A stretch of 64,000 nucleotides of DNA, taken from assembly GCF_001598495.1 (NCBI RefSeq), contig NZ_BCZB01000001.1, positions 1-64,000 of the forward strand, in the 5' to 3' direction. Below, one piece after another: positions 6,940 to 15,558 of this stretch (position 1 is its first letter; each line of letters begins with the position of its first letter). The stretch is from Neokomagataea thailandica NBRC 106555 (GTDB lineage: Bacteria > Pseudomonadota > Alphaproteobacteria > Acetobacterales > Acetobacteraceae). The notes below the pieces were generated by a model. It ran no database searches. It saw nothing but the letters and a program-made list of their open reading frames with translations, and was not told the origin of the DNA. A program made the position numbers and the translations under genes.

Positions 6940-9435
6940 TTAATGTGGAAGGATGTGTTCAGGGGTTACACGGTAAAGTGCGGTATTGATGATTTCAATG
7001 CTCAGTAATCTCTCGTGTTCGTGCATATCGGACAAAGGAAGATAGGCGTTTCCATTCGTCCAGCGCATATTGGGCGCTTCAAGGCCGTGCCATCCTGGTA
7101 AATGAGCGGCGGTTAGATGGTGGTTTAGGTGTTGAGATGTATCACCGGTCCAGATTTGGATCGCGCCAACCAGAAGTCCCAGCATACGACGGTCATCCAT
7201 AAATGGGCCAATGGCTTGATCTTGCCGATCGGCCTTTGAGATAAGGTGCACGTGGCGTGTTTGAGCGGGGATTCTAAAAATAGCGTATCGGCCTGTTCTG
7301 CGTACGAAGGTCAGGGGGCGGCCATCCTCTGCGGTGATTTTAAGAGCCGTGTCGCGTGTTGTTTCGGGTTGCAGCGCCGCAGCGCCGCAGCGTGCCGCTA
7401 ATATATGAAACATTGCCTCGACGAATGGTCGGTCAGTGCGCAGGCGCAGACTATCTTTGGCTTTGGTGTAGGGTTCGGGCTGAACATCCTGTCCTGCAAA
7501 TAAGCGGCGTATGTTATGGGCGTCGAGATAGCTTTCGCTTAAAGCGCCGCAGGCACGAATGAGGCTGTGTTCATCGCATTGGATATGATGGTACCAATAC
7601 TCTGTGATGTTCCGATCGTACCGGATTGAAGAGCCATTGACGAGCATTCTTGCGGGGACAAGGGCACCGTCAAGGTAAAGTCCATGATCGGGCGTGACGA
7701 GAAGATCTGTATAAGGAATATTATCCCCTAATGCCCCTTTGACGATACGAACTGGAGCGCGGGCGCGCTCTGGATCGGCTTCGTTCGGGTCTGTGCAGAT
7801 AAAACGTGCTCCACTCCAGATGACAGGCTGGAAGATACGGCCCTCTTTTTTATAGACGGCGACTTGTGCTCCAACGGTAATTGTTTCAATGGGCACGTCG
7901 CCATCGGGTGTCTCTATGAGAGTGCCAGCGAGGAAACAGTGGTCATTATCTGTATTTAAGACCTGTTGATCTCCCGGAAGGGGGCCGACGCCGAAATGAT
8001 CGATATTCACTTGACCATTACTGACGGTAATTTCTGGCGTACCAATTTTTGACGTTGGGAAAACCAGGGAGGTCATGGACAGGGCGACATTATTGAAAAT
8101 GACTTCAATTCCGTTCTTATTAATCAGAGCAAAGACTGTAACTTTATTGCCAAAGTTTAGGAATGCGTTGCGGGGACTTTGCCATTCGCTGCTCATATCC
8201 GGCGTATAGCCTGATTCTGATCGCTGGAGCTGAACAGAGTTTTGTTGAGGCGAGAGAATGAGGGTAATGGGTGTGCCTGCACCGCTTTGGAGCGTGATGG
8301 TAATTGTATCCGGCCATTCATTCCCCATCCGAGAAAAAGACGCAAAGAACAGTGATGACGACGTACTATCTTCGCTCATTCGGTCCAAAAGCTGCGGTGT
8401 TGAGGGGGTTAAAGGGCGGTCAAAGACCTCGCTGCCAAAGACCTGATCAAATACAAAGGGTTTGCCATGCCATAAGACATCGTTGAAGAGCTTTTGCCCT
8501 TGGTCAGTCTGGTGAAATGTTAAAACTCGTGTACGGGTCATATCGCCGTAGTAACCGGCTCCGGTTACTTTATTGGCGTATTCCCAGTTATTTTTCCATG
8601 CCGTTGCGTAATAAGAAGTTTGTGGTGTCGAGGTTATGCCCTTCTCGGCGTAGACAGTTGCTGCGTAAAAATCTGATCCGCTATCGAGCCAAGAACCGCG
8701 TGTATCATCTGCTACGAATGTGCCATTGACCATCTCCCCGCTCCAATAATGAGCTCCGGTGGTAAATCCTGTCTGGTAGCCATTGGCGCTGCACATCAAA
8801 ATCCATTTGCTACCAATGATGTTTCCATTGGCATCTTGCAGCGCGATGGGAAATAAGGTTGGGCACTCTATGGCCCCCAATGTGTTGAGGGTATCGTTTG
8901 TGAATCCTGACTGGTAGTGCCAGTTTTGTAAGTCTGTACTCGTATAAAAACTGATTTTGTGATTTTCAGCTAAGGTCATGACCCAGCTTTTGGTATCGGC
9001 CATCCAGGTTACACGCGGATCTCTGAAGGCCTGTGCATTATTGGCGTTTGACGTGTTACTGTAGGGGTTAGGCATGACGATTTTATCGAAATAAAAACTC
9101 TTGCCGTTGTCTTGAGACACCCATAACGCGGTTGATTGGCCTTCCCCTTCTTTTCCAGAAACGGTTGTAAGAGCAATAATAGCATTGCTGCCAAAGCCTG
9201 CTGTGTTCTCTGTATCGGCGATAATGGTACCGCTCCATGGGTCACCATATTCATTGGTATATTTTTGGATGGCTGTACCTTGGTTGGTCCAATGAGTGAG
9301 GTCGGTCGAGGTCCAGCGACTCCAACTGGTTCCATTTCCGTTTGGGTAGTTACAGTCGGTCAAAGCATAGAGTGTCCAGACGCCATTTTGATAAAATGCA
9401 GGCTGAGGATCATTCATAAATGTCTGATTTGTCAT
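6940..9435 (-). CDS. GH32 fructosidase fused to a C-terminal Hint (intein-like) domain
   Basis: An 831-aa fusion. Residues 1 to about 490 are a glycoside hydrolase family 32 enzyme with all three hallmark motifs: nucleophile Asp9 in NDPQ, Asp139 in RDPRV and acid/base Glu190 in ECPTLF. This points to hydrolysis of levan, inulin or sucrose-type beta-fructosides. Residues about 495-640 are a Hint_2-type domain opening HCFLAGTLIETPDGD, with Cys500 as the presumed self-processing nucleophile and a later PDHGLYLDG block. The last 180 residues are an unassigned tail. No signal peptide exists: the catalytic motif starts at residue 8, and an in-frame stop lies just upstream of the only earlier start (a GTG five codons before). 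Export, if any, must be non-Sec. Fructan specificity is inferred. Confidence 0.85.
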   Translation of the reverse strand: MTNQTFMNDPQPAFYQNGVWTLYALTDCNYPNGNGTSWSRWTSTDLTHWTNQGTAIQKYTNEYGDPWSGTIIADTENTAGFGSNAIIALTTVSGKEGEGQSTALWVSQDNGKSFYFDKIVMPNPYSNTSNANNAQAFRDPRVTWMADTKSWVMTLAENHKISFYTSTDLQNWHYQSGFTNDTLNTLGAIECPTLFPIALQDANGNIIGSKWILMCSANGYQTGFTTGAHYWSGEMVNGTFVADDTRGSWLDSGSDFYAATVYAEKGITSTPQTSYYATAWKNNWEYANKVTGAGYYGDMTRTRVLTFHQTDQGQKLFNDVLWHGKPFVFDQVFGSEVFDRPLTPSTPQLLDRMSEDSTSSSLFFASFSRMGNEWPDTITITLQSGAGTPITLILSPQQNSVQLQRSESGYTPDMSSEWQSPRNAFLNFGNKVTVFALINKNGIEVIFNNVALSMTSLVFPTSKIGTPEITVSNGQVNIDHFGVGPLPGDQQVLNTDNDHCFLAGTLIETPDGDVPIETITVGAQVAVYKKEGRIFQPVIWSGARFICTDPNEADPERARAPVRIVKGALGDNIPYTDLLVTPDHGLYLDGALVPARMLVNGSSIRYDRNITEYWYHHIQCDEHSLIRACGALSESYLDAHNIRRLFAGQDVQPEPYTKAKDSLRLRTDRPFVEAMFHILAARCGAAALQPETTRDTALKITAEDGRPLTFVRRTGRYAIFRIPAQTRHVHLISKADRQDQAIGPFMDDRRMLGLLVGAIQIWTGDTSQHLNHHLTAAHLPGWHGLEAPNMRWTNGNAYLPLSDMHEHERLLSIEIINTALYRVTPEHILPH
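7371..7394. repeat. Three tandem GCAGCGCC-like octamers
   Basis: Two exact copies and one degenerate copy of an 8-bp unit in the 3' part of the GH32-Hint gene, encoding an Ala-rich stretch. An octamer unit would shift the frame if it slipped. Confidence 0.6.
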
Positions 9436-9610
9436 GTATTTTATTCTCACATAACTTTAATTTAGATTATTTTATCAAAAAGATAACAAATTTTGAAGGG
9501 GTTGTGTTAAAAAATGTAACATGACTGAAAGATCTGCAGGCCGACTGATGGTGGGGCTGACGCACTCCCAAAAGTGTTACCATTGTAAAGGACGGGTTTT
9601 TTATGGTGAG

Positions 9611-9631
9611 CGGTGGCAGAACCTGCCACCG
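9611..9631 (-). terminator. Hairpin downstream of opgH
   Basis: Perfect 9-bp stem CGGTGGCAG/CTGCCACCG with a 3-base loop, just after the opgH stop. No U-run follows, so it may be a weak terminator or an mRNA 3' stabiliser. Confidence 0.5.
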
Positions 9632-9644
9632 TGATTAGAGCCTC

Positions 9645-11810
9645 CTAAGAGGGGAGGGCACAGATCAGGGAGACGCCTTCAGTGGAACCCAAAACAGCCG
9701 CTTTTTCAGCGCGGCTGAGATGTTTGAGGGCAGCGTCTAGAGTGGAGGCCTCGCGCAGTTTAACCAGCCCGACCAGTAGGTGAGCGTCAATATTGCTACC
9801 CGGTTGGCGTGGCGCTGGGAGAGCATCAAGGTGTGCTTTCAACAGCGAGGGGTTGGTTCGAAGGGCTGCAAAAGCTTCTTCTGGTGGGCGGTCAGGTGCA
9901 TTTTGGGCTTGGATCCGCCGTTGTTCATTGGCACTGGCAAGTTGCAGAATGGCGGGGGGCGCTGTTTCTTCGGGAATGAGCAAAAGGCCAAGGCGTCGTA
10001 GGCCCAGCCCGACATCCCGGCTTGCCGTAAGGGCTGCAAGAGGGATGGCGAGAGCGAGGCCGACCAAAACCGGTAGCATCCACAAGAAGAGTGCTTCGGA
10101 AACGGACCATGCGGCAACGGCAAGCGCAATGCCAAAAACAGTATAGACCCAATAGCCGCGTGCGACCTCTTTCAAGGATACGCGGTCATCGTCACGGTTC
10201 TGTGCGTTCCAGCCGGAATCGCGCCCCAAGAGGATGGAAAGAATCCCGGATGTTTGGATCAGCATGGCGATGGGGGCGATCAGGCCGCCAATCAGGGTTT
10301 CGAGCACGATGGATATGGCAAGGCGGATCAGTCCACCGGCGCCACGCCGTGTTTCCCGGTCAAACAAGGCAGCGATGAAGGATAGGCCTTTGGGGGCTAG
10401 AAGGATCATCATCGTACTGATGAACACGTATTTGGCTTGAACCGGGTCAACCTGTGGCCAATGAGGATACAGGGTCAGGCCGTTACCAAAGTAATTCGGA
10501 TGATAAAAATGTGCCTGAAGGGAGATAAGAATCCCTACTAGTAGGAACAGCAGCCATAAAGGAGACGTGACGTAGGAGCCAATGCCCATGAGCATGTGGA
10601 CGCGGCTGACCCAATGCATGCCTTTTGTGCCCAAAAGCTTGGCGTGTTGGAGGTTCCCTTGGCACCAGCGCCGGTCACGGATTGCAACATCGGTGAGGGA
10701 TGGGGGGCTTTCTTCGTATGAGCCAAACAGGCCGGGAACCATGTGAATGGCCCAGTTCCCACGCCGCATGAGGGCGGCTTCCACGAAGTCATGGCTGAGG
10801 ATGTGCCCGCCAAAAGGGGGTTTGCCGGGTAAGTGCGGTAGGCCTGCTTGTTCAGCAAAGGCTCTGGTTCGGATGACCGCGTTATGCCCCCAGTAATTGC
10901 CTTCGGAACCGTGCCACCATGCGACGCCATGCGCGATGAGAGGGCCGTATAAACGCCCAGCAAATTGCTGCATGCGGGCGAATAATGTGCGGCCACCGAT
11001 AATGACGGGGAGGGTTTGGATTAGGGCCACATTGGCGTGGTGTTCCATAGCGGAGACAACGCGGACAATCAGGCTCCCATCCATGACGCTATCGGCATCA
11101 AGGGTAAGCATATGGTCATAGGCACCGCCATATTGCGTGACCCATTCACCAATATTGCCTGCTTTGCGGTCTGTGTTGCGGTGGCGGCGGCGGTAGAAAA
11201 TACGCTGTGCGTCGCCCGTGCTTTCACGCAGGGCGAGAAAGGCACGCTCTTCTTGCACCCAAACGTCTGGGTTGGTTGTGTCTGCGAGAATGAAGAAATC
11301 GAAAGCGTCGATCTGTCCTGTTGCGTTGAGGCTATCATAAATCGCACGCAGGCCACCCAGTACGCGTTCTGGGTCCTCATTATAGGTTGGCATGAGGACG
11401 GCGGTGCGGCTTTTAAGAGTAGGTAATGGGCCGGTACGGTGAATGCCGAGGCCTAATCCGCCACGTCTTAAGAGTGAGACGAAACCGCCAAGGCTGGAGG
11501 TGAAGGAGAGGGCAATCCAGAACCCCAGCACCACAAACAACACCATGATCATGATGCCTAAGGGGGTGACGCCCATGGCATTGAACACGCGGTTGATGTG
11601 CTCAGCCCCAAAAGCAGTCAGTGCAATGGCACCACCAAAAACAAAGACTCTACGCAGCCACAAAAGAGCGGGTGTTGTGGGCAAGCGCGGACCGGAGCGG
11701 CCATAGCGCTCTGGTGCTTTGTGGAGGTTTTGTGCCTTCATACCCAGTGGGGCGTGCTGGGGCATGAAGGGGGTGTGCGTGTCGGTTAGAGTGTCCACCG
11801 ATACATCCAT
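9645..11810 (-). CDS. opgH: Glucans biosynthesis glucosyltransferase H
   Basis: A 721-aa inner-membrane GT2 enzyme. N-terminal transmembrane segments (about 50-110) precede the cytosolic catalytic domain with LDADSVM (DxD-type), HDFVEAA and RDRRWCQGN (the QxxRW-type acceptor motif). At least four further transmembrane segments follow. OpgH polymerises UDP-glucose into linear beta-1,2-glucan while moving it to the periplasm for osmoregulated periplasmic glucans. It overlaps the end of opgG by 25 bp, so translation is probably coupled. It is somewhat shorter than the E. coli protein (about 850 aa), mainly at the termini. Confidence 0.94.
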   Translation of the reverse strand: MDVSVDTLTDTHTPFMPQHAPLGMKAQNLHKAPERYGRSGPRLPTTPALLWLRRVFVFGGAIALTAFGAEHINRVFNAMGVTPLGIMIMVLFVVLGFWIALSFTSSLGGFVSLLRRGGLGLGIHRTGPLPTLKSRTAVLMPTYNEDPERVLGGLRAIYDSLNATGQIDAFDFFILADTTNPDVWVQEERAFLALRESTGDAQRIFYRRRHRNTDRKAGNIGEWVTQYGGAYDHMLTLDADSVMDGSLIVRVVSAMEHHANVALIQTLPVIIGGRTLFARMQQFAGRLYGPLIAHGVAWWHGSEGNYWGHNAVIRTRAFAEQAGLPHLPGKPPFGGHILSHDFVEAALMRRGNWAIHMVPGLFGSYEESPPSLTDVAIRDRRWCQGNLQHAKLLGTKGMHWVSRVHMLMGIGSYVTSPLWLLFLLVGILISLQAHFYHPNYFGNGLTLYPHWPQVDPVQAKYVFISTMMILLAPKGLSFIAALFDRETRRGAGGLIRLAISIVLETLIGGLIAPIAMLIQTSGILSILLGRDSGWNAQNRDDDRVSLKEVARGYWVYTVFGIALAVAAWSVSEALFLWMLPVLVGLALAIPLAALTASRDVGLGLRRLGLLLIPEETAPPAILQLASANEQRRIQAQNAPDRPPEEAFAALRTNPSLLKAHLDALPAPRQPGSNIDAHLLVGLVKLREASTLDAALKHLSRAEKAAVLGSTEGVSLICALPS

Positions 11811-13333
11811 TTTTCAGAAATAGGGCCTTGATCATTCGCAAGTTGAACTTGAAGTTCAGCCGCTTTGGCGTCTGCGGGGTCAAATTCAAACATGGCGCGC
11901 CAGCCATGAATGGGAGGGTTGGCTTCCACGACCACGTTACGAATGGTGCCTTGCGTTGATTGCGGCAAGAGATGGAAATGCGTGTCAGGCGGGCAGTTTA
12001 CGAAGGGTTCGCCTGTGAAGTCGATGACGAAAAGCTGTGCGTTCTCGCTGCCCGGCACGCTGCCAATGCGTGTGGCACCAATACGGGCGAGGTGTGTGGG
12101 GGCAGGTGTGTCCCAGCCCCATGTGATGCGATAAGTGTAATCATATTGTTGCCCAGCTTTGAGCGGGCGCTCCGAGCGCCAGAAGGTCACGATATTATCG
12201 TTGACCTCATTGGGTGTTGGAATCTCAACGAGGTCGATTGCGCCTTTCCCCCAGTGGCCGATGGGCTCGATCCATGCGGATGGGCGTTTTTCATAGTTTA
12301 GGGCAAGGTCTTGATAATCCGCGAAGGCGCGTTTGCGCTGCATGAGGCCGAAACCTTGTGGTCCGTCATCGGCAAAGGCGGAAAATTGTAGATCGGTTGG
12401 GTTGGCCAAGGGGCGGTAGAGCTGCTGGGCGGTGCCAGTCCAGATTTGTAAGGCTTCACTGTCATGGGCGGCAGGGCGCCAGTCATTGACGCGGGTATGG
12501 TCGTTCGTATCGAAGTAGAACATACCGGTCAGGGGGGCGAGGCCAGCTTCGGCCATGTCTTGACGTGGGAAGAGTGAGGATTGGACGTCAAAGACGGTGG
12601 CGTCACCCGGGCGAATGGTGAAGCGGAAGGCGCCTGTGACCGATGGGCTGTCGAGCAGGGCATGCACGACGAGTGAGTCCGCGCCGGGAGCGGGTTTTTC
12701 GAGCCAGAAGGCCCGGAAAAGAGCAAATTCTTCTCCGCGAGGGTCGCCGGTTCCGTTTGAAAAACCACGTGCAGAGAGGCCGTAGGTCTGCCCTTTTGCG
12801 ATAGCGCGGAAGTACGACGCACCTAAGAAAACGGCAAATTCTTCCATGACGCCGGGTGTGTTGATGGCGTAACGCAGGCGCAACCCACCGAAGCCGACAT
12901 TGTCGGTCGTACGCAGGAGGGGGTCTGCGTAGTTAAATAGGTCTGGGTCATATGGGACGGCACTTGCTTGCCCGTCGACCACTTCATGCATTTCGATACG
13001 CGGGCGGTAGAGGAATCCGCGTGGGAAGAACTCGACCTCAAAGGCAAGGTTCTGCCCTCGCCAGAGGGCTTTGTCCGTATTGTAGGTAATGCCCCGATAT
13101 TGATCGAAGCTGAGAGAGGACAAAGGGGCAGGCAAGGACTGAGGAGGAGGAGAATATGCTGAGCGTGCCAAGTTCCGCGCCATATCCCGTACCGTATCTT
13201 CAGAGAAGGCGGTGGCTTTGGGCTGTTGGGGCTGTGGGGCGGTGGGTGGCGTTTGGGCGCGGGCGGTCCAGCCTGTCCCGAGAAGTGACAGGCCGGCTCC
13301 TAATTTTACCAGATCGCGGCGCAGCATAGTCAT
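11786..13333 (-). CDS. opgG: Glucan biosynthesis protein OpgG/OpgD, Tat-exported
   Basis: A 515-aa periplasmic protein with a twin-arginine leader (LRRDLVKLGAG, Arg5-Arg6, then a hydrophobic stretch ending ARAQ near residue 27). The body matches the OpgG/OpgD (MdoG) family: an N-terminal beta-sandwich with FSFDQYRGI-like text and a smaller C-terminal Ig-like domain. The family is needed for branching or processing of beta-1,2-glucans made by OpgH. A Tat leader is more typical of OpgD, but the length and operon position with opgH fit OpgG. Two ATGs lie two codons apart at the start and cannot be separated. The 178-bp leader region upstream holds a 7-bp hairpin at 13377-13394. Confidence 0.9.
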   Translation of the reverse strand: MTMLRRDLVKLGAGLSLLGTGWTARAQTPPTAPQPQQPKATAFSEDTVRDMARNLARSAYSPPPQSLPAPLSSLSFDQYRGITYNTDKALWRGQNLAFEVEFFPRGFLYRPRIEMHEVVDGQASAVPYDPDLFNYADPLLRTTDNVGFGGLRLRYAINTPGVMEEFAVFLGASYFRAIAKGQTYGLSARGFSNGTGDPRGEEFALFRAFWLEKPAPGADSLVVHALLDSPSVTGAFRFTIRPGDATVFDVQSSLFPRQDMAEAGLAPLTGMFYFDTNDHTRVNDWRPAAHDSEALQIWTGTAQQLYRPLANPTDLQFSAFADDGPQGFGLMQRKRAFADYQDLALNYEKRPSAWIEPIGHWGKGAIDLVEIPTPNEVNDNIVTFWRSERPLKAGQQYDYTYRITWGWDTPAPTHLARIGATRIGSVPGSENAQLFVIDFTGEPFVNCPPDTHFHLLPQSTQGTIRNVVVEANPPIHGWRAMFEFDPADAKAAELQVQLANDQGPISEKWMYRWTL

Positions 13334-13511
13334 AGTTGTGTTTAGAACCTTTAAAATGCAGTGGACCCAGAATGCTCTTTTCTTGTGAGAAAAGGAAGAA
13401 AAGCATGGGTGCCTGAGGGGTTAACGTAAGATCGTCCTGTTGAGGTGCACGTTACACGGTGCAGACATGGCATTTCGATGGCGGCGTTTTGCAAATTACA
13501 TTTAATGTTGG

Positions 13512-14150
13512 TCAGGCTTTGTGGACGAGGCTGTGAAATGTTGGAACGTTTTTGGCATGGTATGTGACGCTTTGGGGCGAAATATGCGCTATGTGAGGGA
13601 CTGTAAACAGCGTTCTTACACCGCTAAAATGTTCAATCATTCGCATATTATCAGGGTTTTCCTTCCCGCTAAATACAACGCCTAAAATTTCAATCCCACG
13701 CTGTTTTAGGGCCTCAATAGTCAACAAACTGTGATTAATGGTGCCAAGGCCACTGCGGGCGACGAGAACGACCGGCAGAGCAAAGCGCACCATCAGATCA
13801 ATCATCAACACGTCATCATATACCGGCACCATCACGCCCCCCGCGCCTTCTACGACGAGCGGTGCAGCAACATTCGGTAGGGTTAAACGGTCAGGATCAA
13901 TGTGGATGCCCTCTAAGGCGGCGGCGGCCGATGGGGCCAATGGTTCCTGCAGTGCGTATGCGGGGGGAATGAGGCGTTCTGGTGTGAGGTTGGCCAGGCG
14001 GCTGACGGTGGGGCTATCGCCTTCTTCTTCATTAAGGCCGGTTTGGAGTGGTTTCCAGTAGGTTGCTTGCCATGCGGTGGTGAGGATGGCTGAGGTGAGG
14101 GTCTTGCCGATCCCTGTATCGGTACCGGTAACAAAAACGCCGCGTGTCAT
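13512..14150 (-). CDS. bioD: ATP-dependent dethiobiotin synthetase
   Basis: A 212-aa cytoplasmic P-loop enzyme. The opening FVTGTDTGIGKT carries the nucleotide-binding loop (residues 9-17), followed by YWKPLQTG, the BioD substrate segment, and VEGAGGVMVP. It closes the ureido ring of DAPA with CO2 and ATP to give dethiobiotin. Its start overlaps the stop of bioC by 4 bp (ATGA). It is the last gene of the biotin operon; bioB is not in the window. Confidence 0.94.
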   Translation of the reverse strand: MTRGVFVTGTDTGIGKTLTSAILTTAWQATYWKPLQTGLNEEEGDSPTVSRLANLTPERLIPPAYALQEPLAPSAAAALEGIHIDPDRLTLPNVAAPLVVEGAGGVMVPVYDDVLMIDLMVRFALPVVLVARSGLGTINHSLLTIEALKQRGIEILGVVFSGKENPDNMRMIEHFSGVRTLFTVPHIAHISPQSVTYHAKNVPTFHSLVHKA

Positions 14151-14923
14151 GCTGTGTGTCCTTTGTGAAAAATACCGATTCCGATGCGGTAGGTGACGCC
14201 TTTATGCTCTGCGTCAAAGCGTTTCATCGCGCGGCGTAAAGCTGCGCCCGTGGCGGGGCGAGCATCATCGCGCGGGAGGGAAGCGCCGATTTGACGTAGG
14301 CCGCGTAAGAAAGCGCTGGCGGAGGGGGTAGGGTCAATGAGGTCATGGCTTTGCCAGTGTCTCTCTCCGGGAATAGAGCTTGGCCAATCTTGCGTAAGCT
14401 GTTCTTCGGTCGGGTAATGCGGGACGCCGCAAGGCGCGTGTTCAGCCGCGCACGCATTGACCCATTCTTGCAAGCTTCCGGAAAGGAGCGTGGCGACAAT
14501 CAATCGTCCATTGGGGGCAAGGCGTGCGCAGAGGCGCTCTAGCGCTTGTGGACGGTTTTGGAACCATTGCATGCAGAGGCTTGAGGCAATGAGGTCAAAA
14601 GGCCCGGAGACATCGGGGTTTTCACCATCCATCATGTGATAGCGGATGTTATTAGAGCCAAGTTGCGTCTCTGCGCGGGCAAGCATGCCGGGAGCGAGAT
14701 CTGTGGCAAGGATGGAAGCATGTGGGAAAAGCTGCCGTATGTGATGCGTTAAAAACCCCGTACCGCAGCCGAATTCGAGAATATTTTTGGGCGTATGCTG
14801 GCCGGTGGCTGCGATCGTGTTTGCGGTGAGTTGTGCACAGCGTCTTTGGATATGGGCCGCTTGATCATATGTATCCGCCGCACCAAAGCGCGCCATGAGG
14901 GCTCGTTTTCGGGCATCTAGCAT
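14147..14923 (-). CDS. bioC: Malonyl-ACP O-methyltransferase
   Basis: A 258-aa class I SAM methyltransferase with motif I ILEFGCGTGFLT and downstream DLIASSLCMQWF, both typical of BioC. It methylates malonyl-ACP so that the fatty-acid machinery can build the pimeloyl chain. The start MLDARKRALMARFG was chosen because BioC proteins begin just before a K/R-x-x-F-x-x-A-A-x-x-Y segment, and because this ATG overlaps the upstream stop as ATGCTAG. An in-frame ATG 16 codons earlier would overlap the hydrolase gene further and adds a Pro/His-rich stretch unlike the family. Confidence 0.9.
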   Translation of the reverse strand: MLDARKRALMARFGAADTYDQAAHIQRRCAQLTANTIAATGQHTPKNILEFGCGTGFLTHHIRQLFPHASILATDLAPGMLARAETQLGSNNIRYHMMDGENPDVSGPFDLIASSLCMQWFQNRPQALERLCARLAPNGRLIVATLLSGSLQEWVNACAAEHAPCGVPHYPTEEQLTQDWPSSIPGERHWQSHDLIDPTPSASAFLRGLRQIGASLPRDDARPATGAALRRAMKRFDAEHKGVTYRIGIGIFHKGHTA

Positions 14924-15558
14924 GATGCTTGGCCTGTGATGTGTAGGGCTTGGCGGATGAGTGCGGCGCATTCTTCTGGATATTCTTGTGGTAGGCAGTG
15001 GCCGCCGGGCAGGGATGAGCCGTTGCCAGTTTGGAAGCCAACTCGTGCTGGGGTGAGGGGGTCATGATCTCCTGTGAGCCAGAAGAGGCGTTCGCCCCAC
15101 TGGGTGGCTTTCGCGCGGGCATCACGGGTTTCGAGTTGGTCGAGGCCGTGGTCAAGTCGGATGACGTTGGGTGTGTTTGGTACGGGAGTGTGATCACCGC
15201 ATTGTTCACGGAAATTAAGGAGTGTCTTGGTCGGGTCTTTGGTGAGGTGGTGGCGCATACGGGTGATGATGCGGGCAGGGATGCCATGGGAATGATCGGG
15301 GGCGGCACTAAAGCGCGCAAAGCCATTAAAGGACACGATCCCAACGCAATGGGGGAGAGGGTGCGTTAGAAGGTCCAGCACACCGGCGGAATGGCCGATT
15401 GCGAGGAAGGGTGTGGTGGGTAAGCTCGGTGTGAGGTCTTCACCATAATAGCCAGAATCGGTGCATATGGCTGTGTATTCTGGAAGGTGCTTTAGCATCT
15501 TCTGCCAGAAACTATGGTCATAGCTCCAGCCATGGACGAGGTAGAGTGGCAGGGTCAT
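14917..15558 (-). CDS. Alpha/beta hydrolase, putative pimeloyl-ACP methyl ester esterase (BioH role)
   Basis: A 213-aa alpha/beta-hydrolase with LVHGWSYDHSFW (oxyanion loop), nucleophile Ser in GHSAG (about residue 75), acid Asp in TGDHDPLTP and His in PGGHCLPQE. It sits between bioF and bioC, overlapping each by 4 and 7 bp. The expected missing step there is demethylation of pimeloyl-ACP methyl ester, the job of BioH, BioG, BioJ and other unrelated esterases. It is shorter than E. coli BioH (256 aa) and I cannot assign it to one subfamily, so no symbol is given. The function is inferred from context. Confidence 0.8.
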   Translation of the reverse strand: MTLPLYLVHGWSYDHSFWQKMLKHLPEYTAICTDSGYYGEDLTPSLPTTPFLAIGHSAGVLDLLTHPLPHCVGIVSFNGFARFSAAPDHSHGIPARIITRMRHHLTKDPTKTLLNFREQCGDHTPVPNTPNVIRLDHGLDQLETRDARAKATQWGERLFWLTGDHDPLTPARVGFQTGNGSSLPGGHCLPQEYPEECAALIRQALHITGQASC

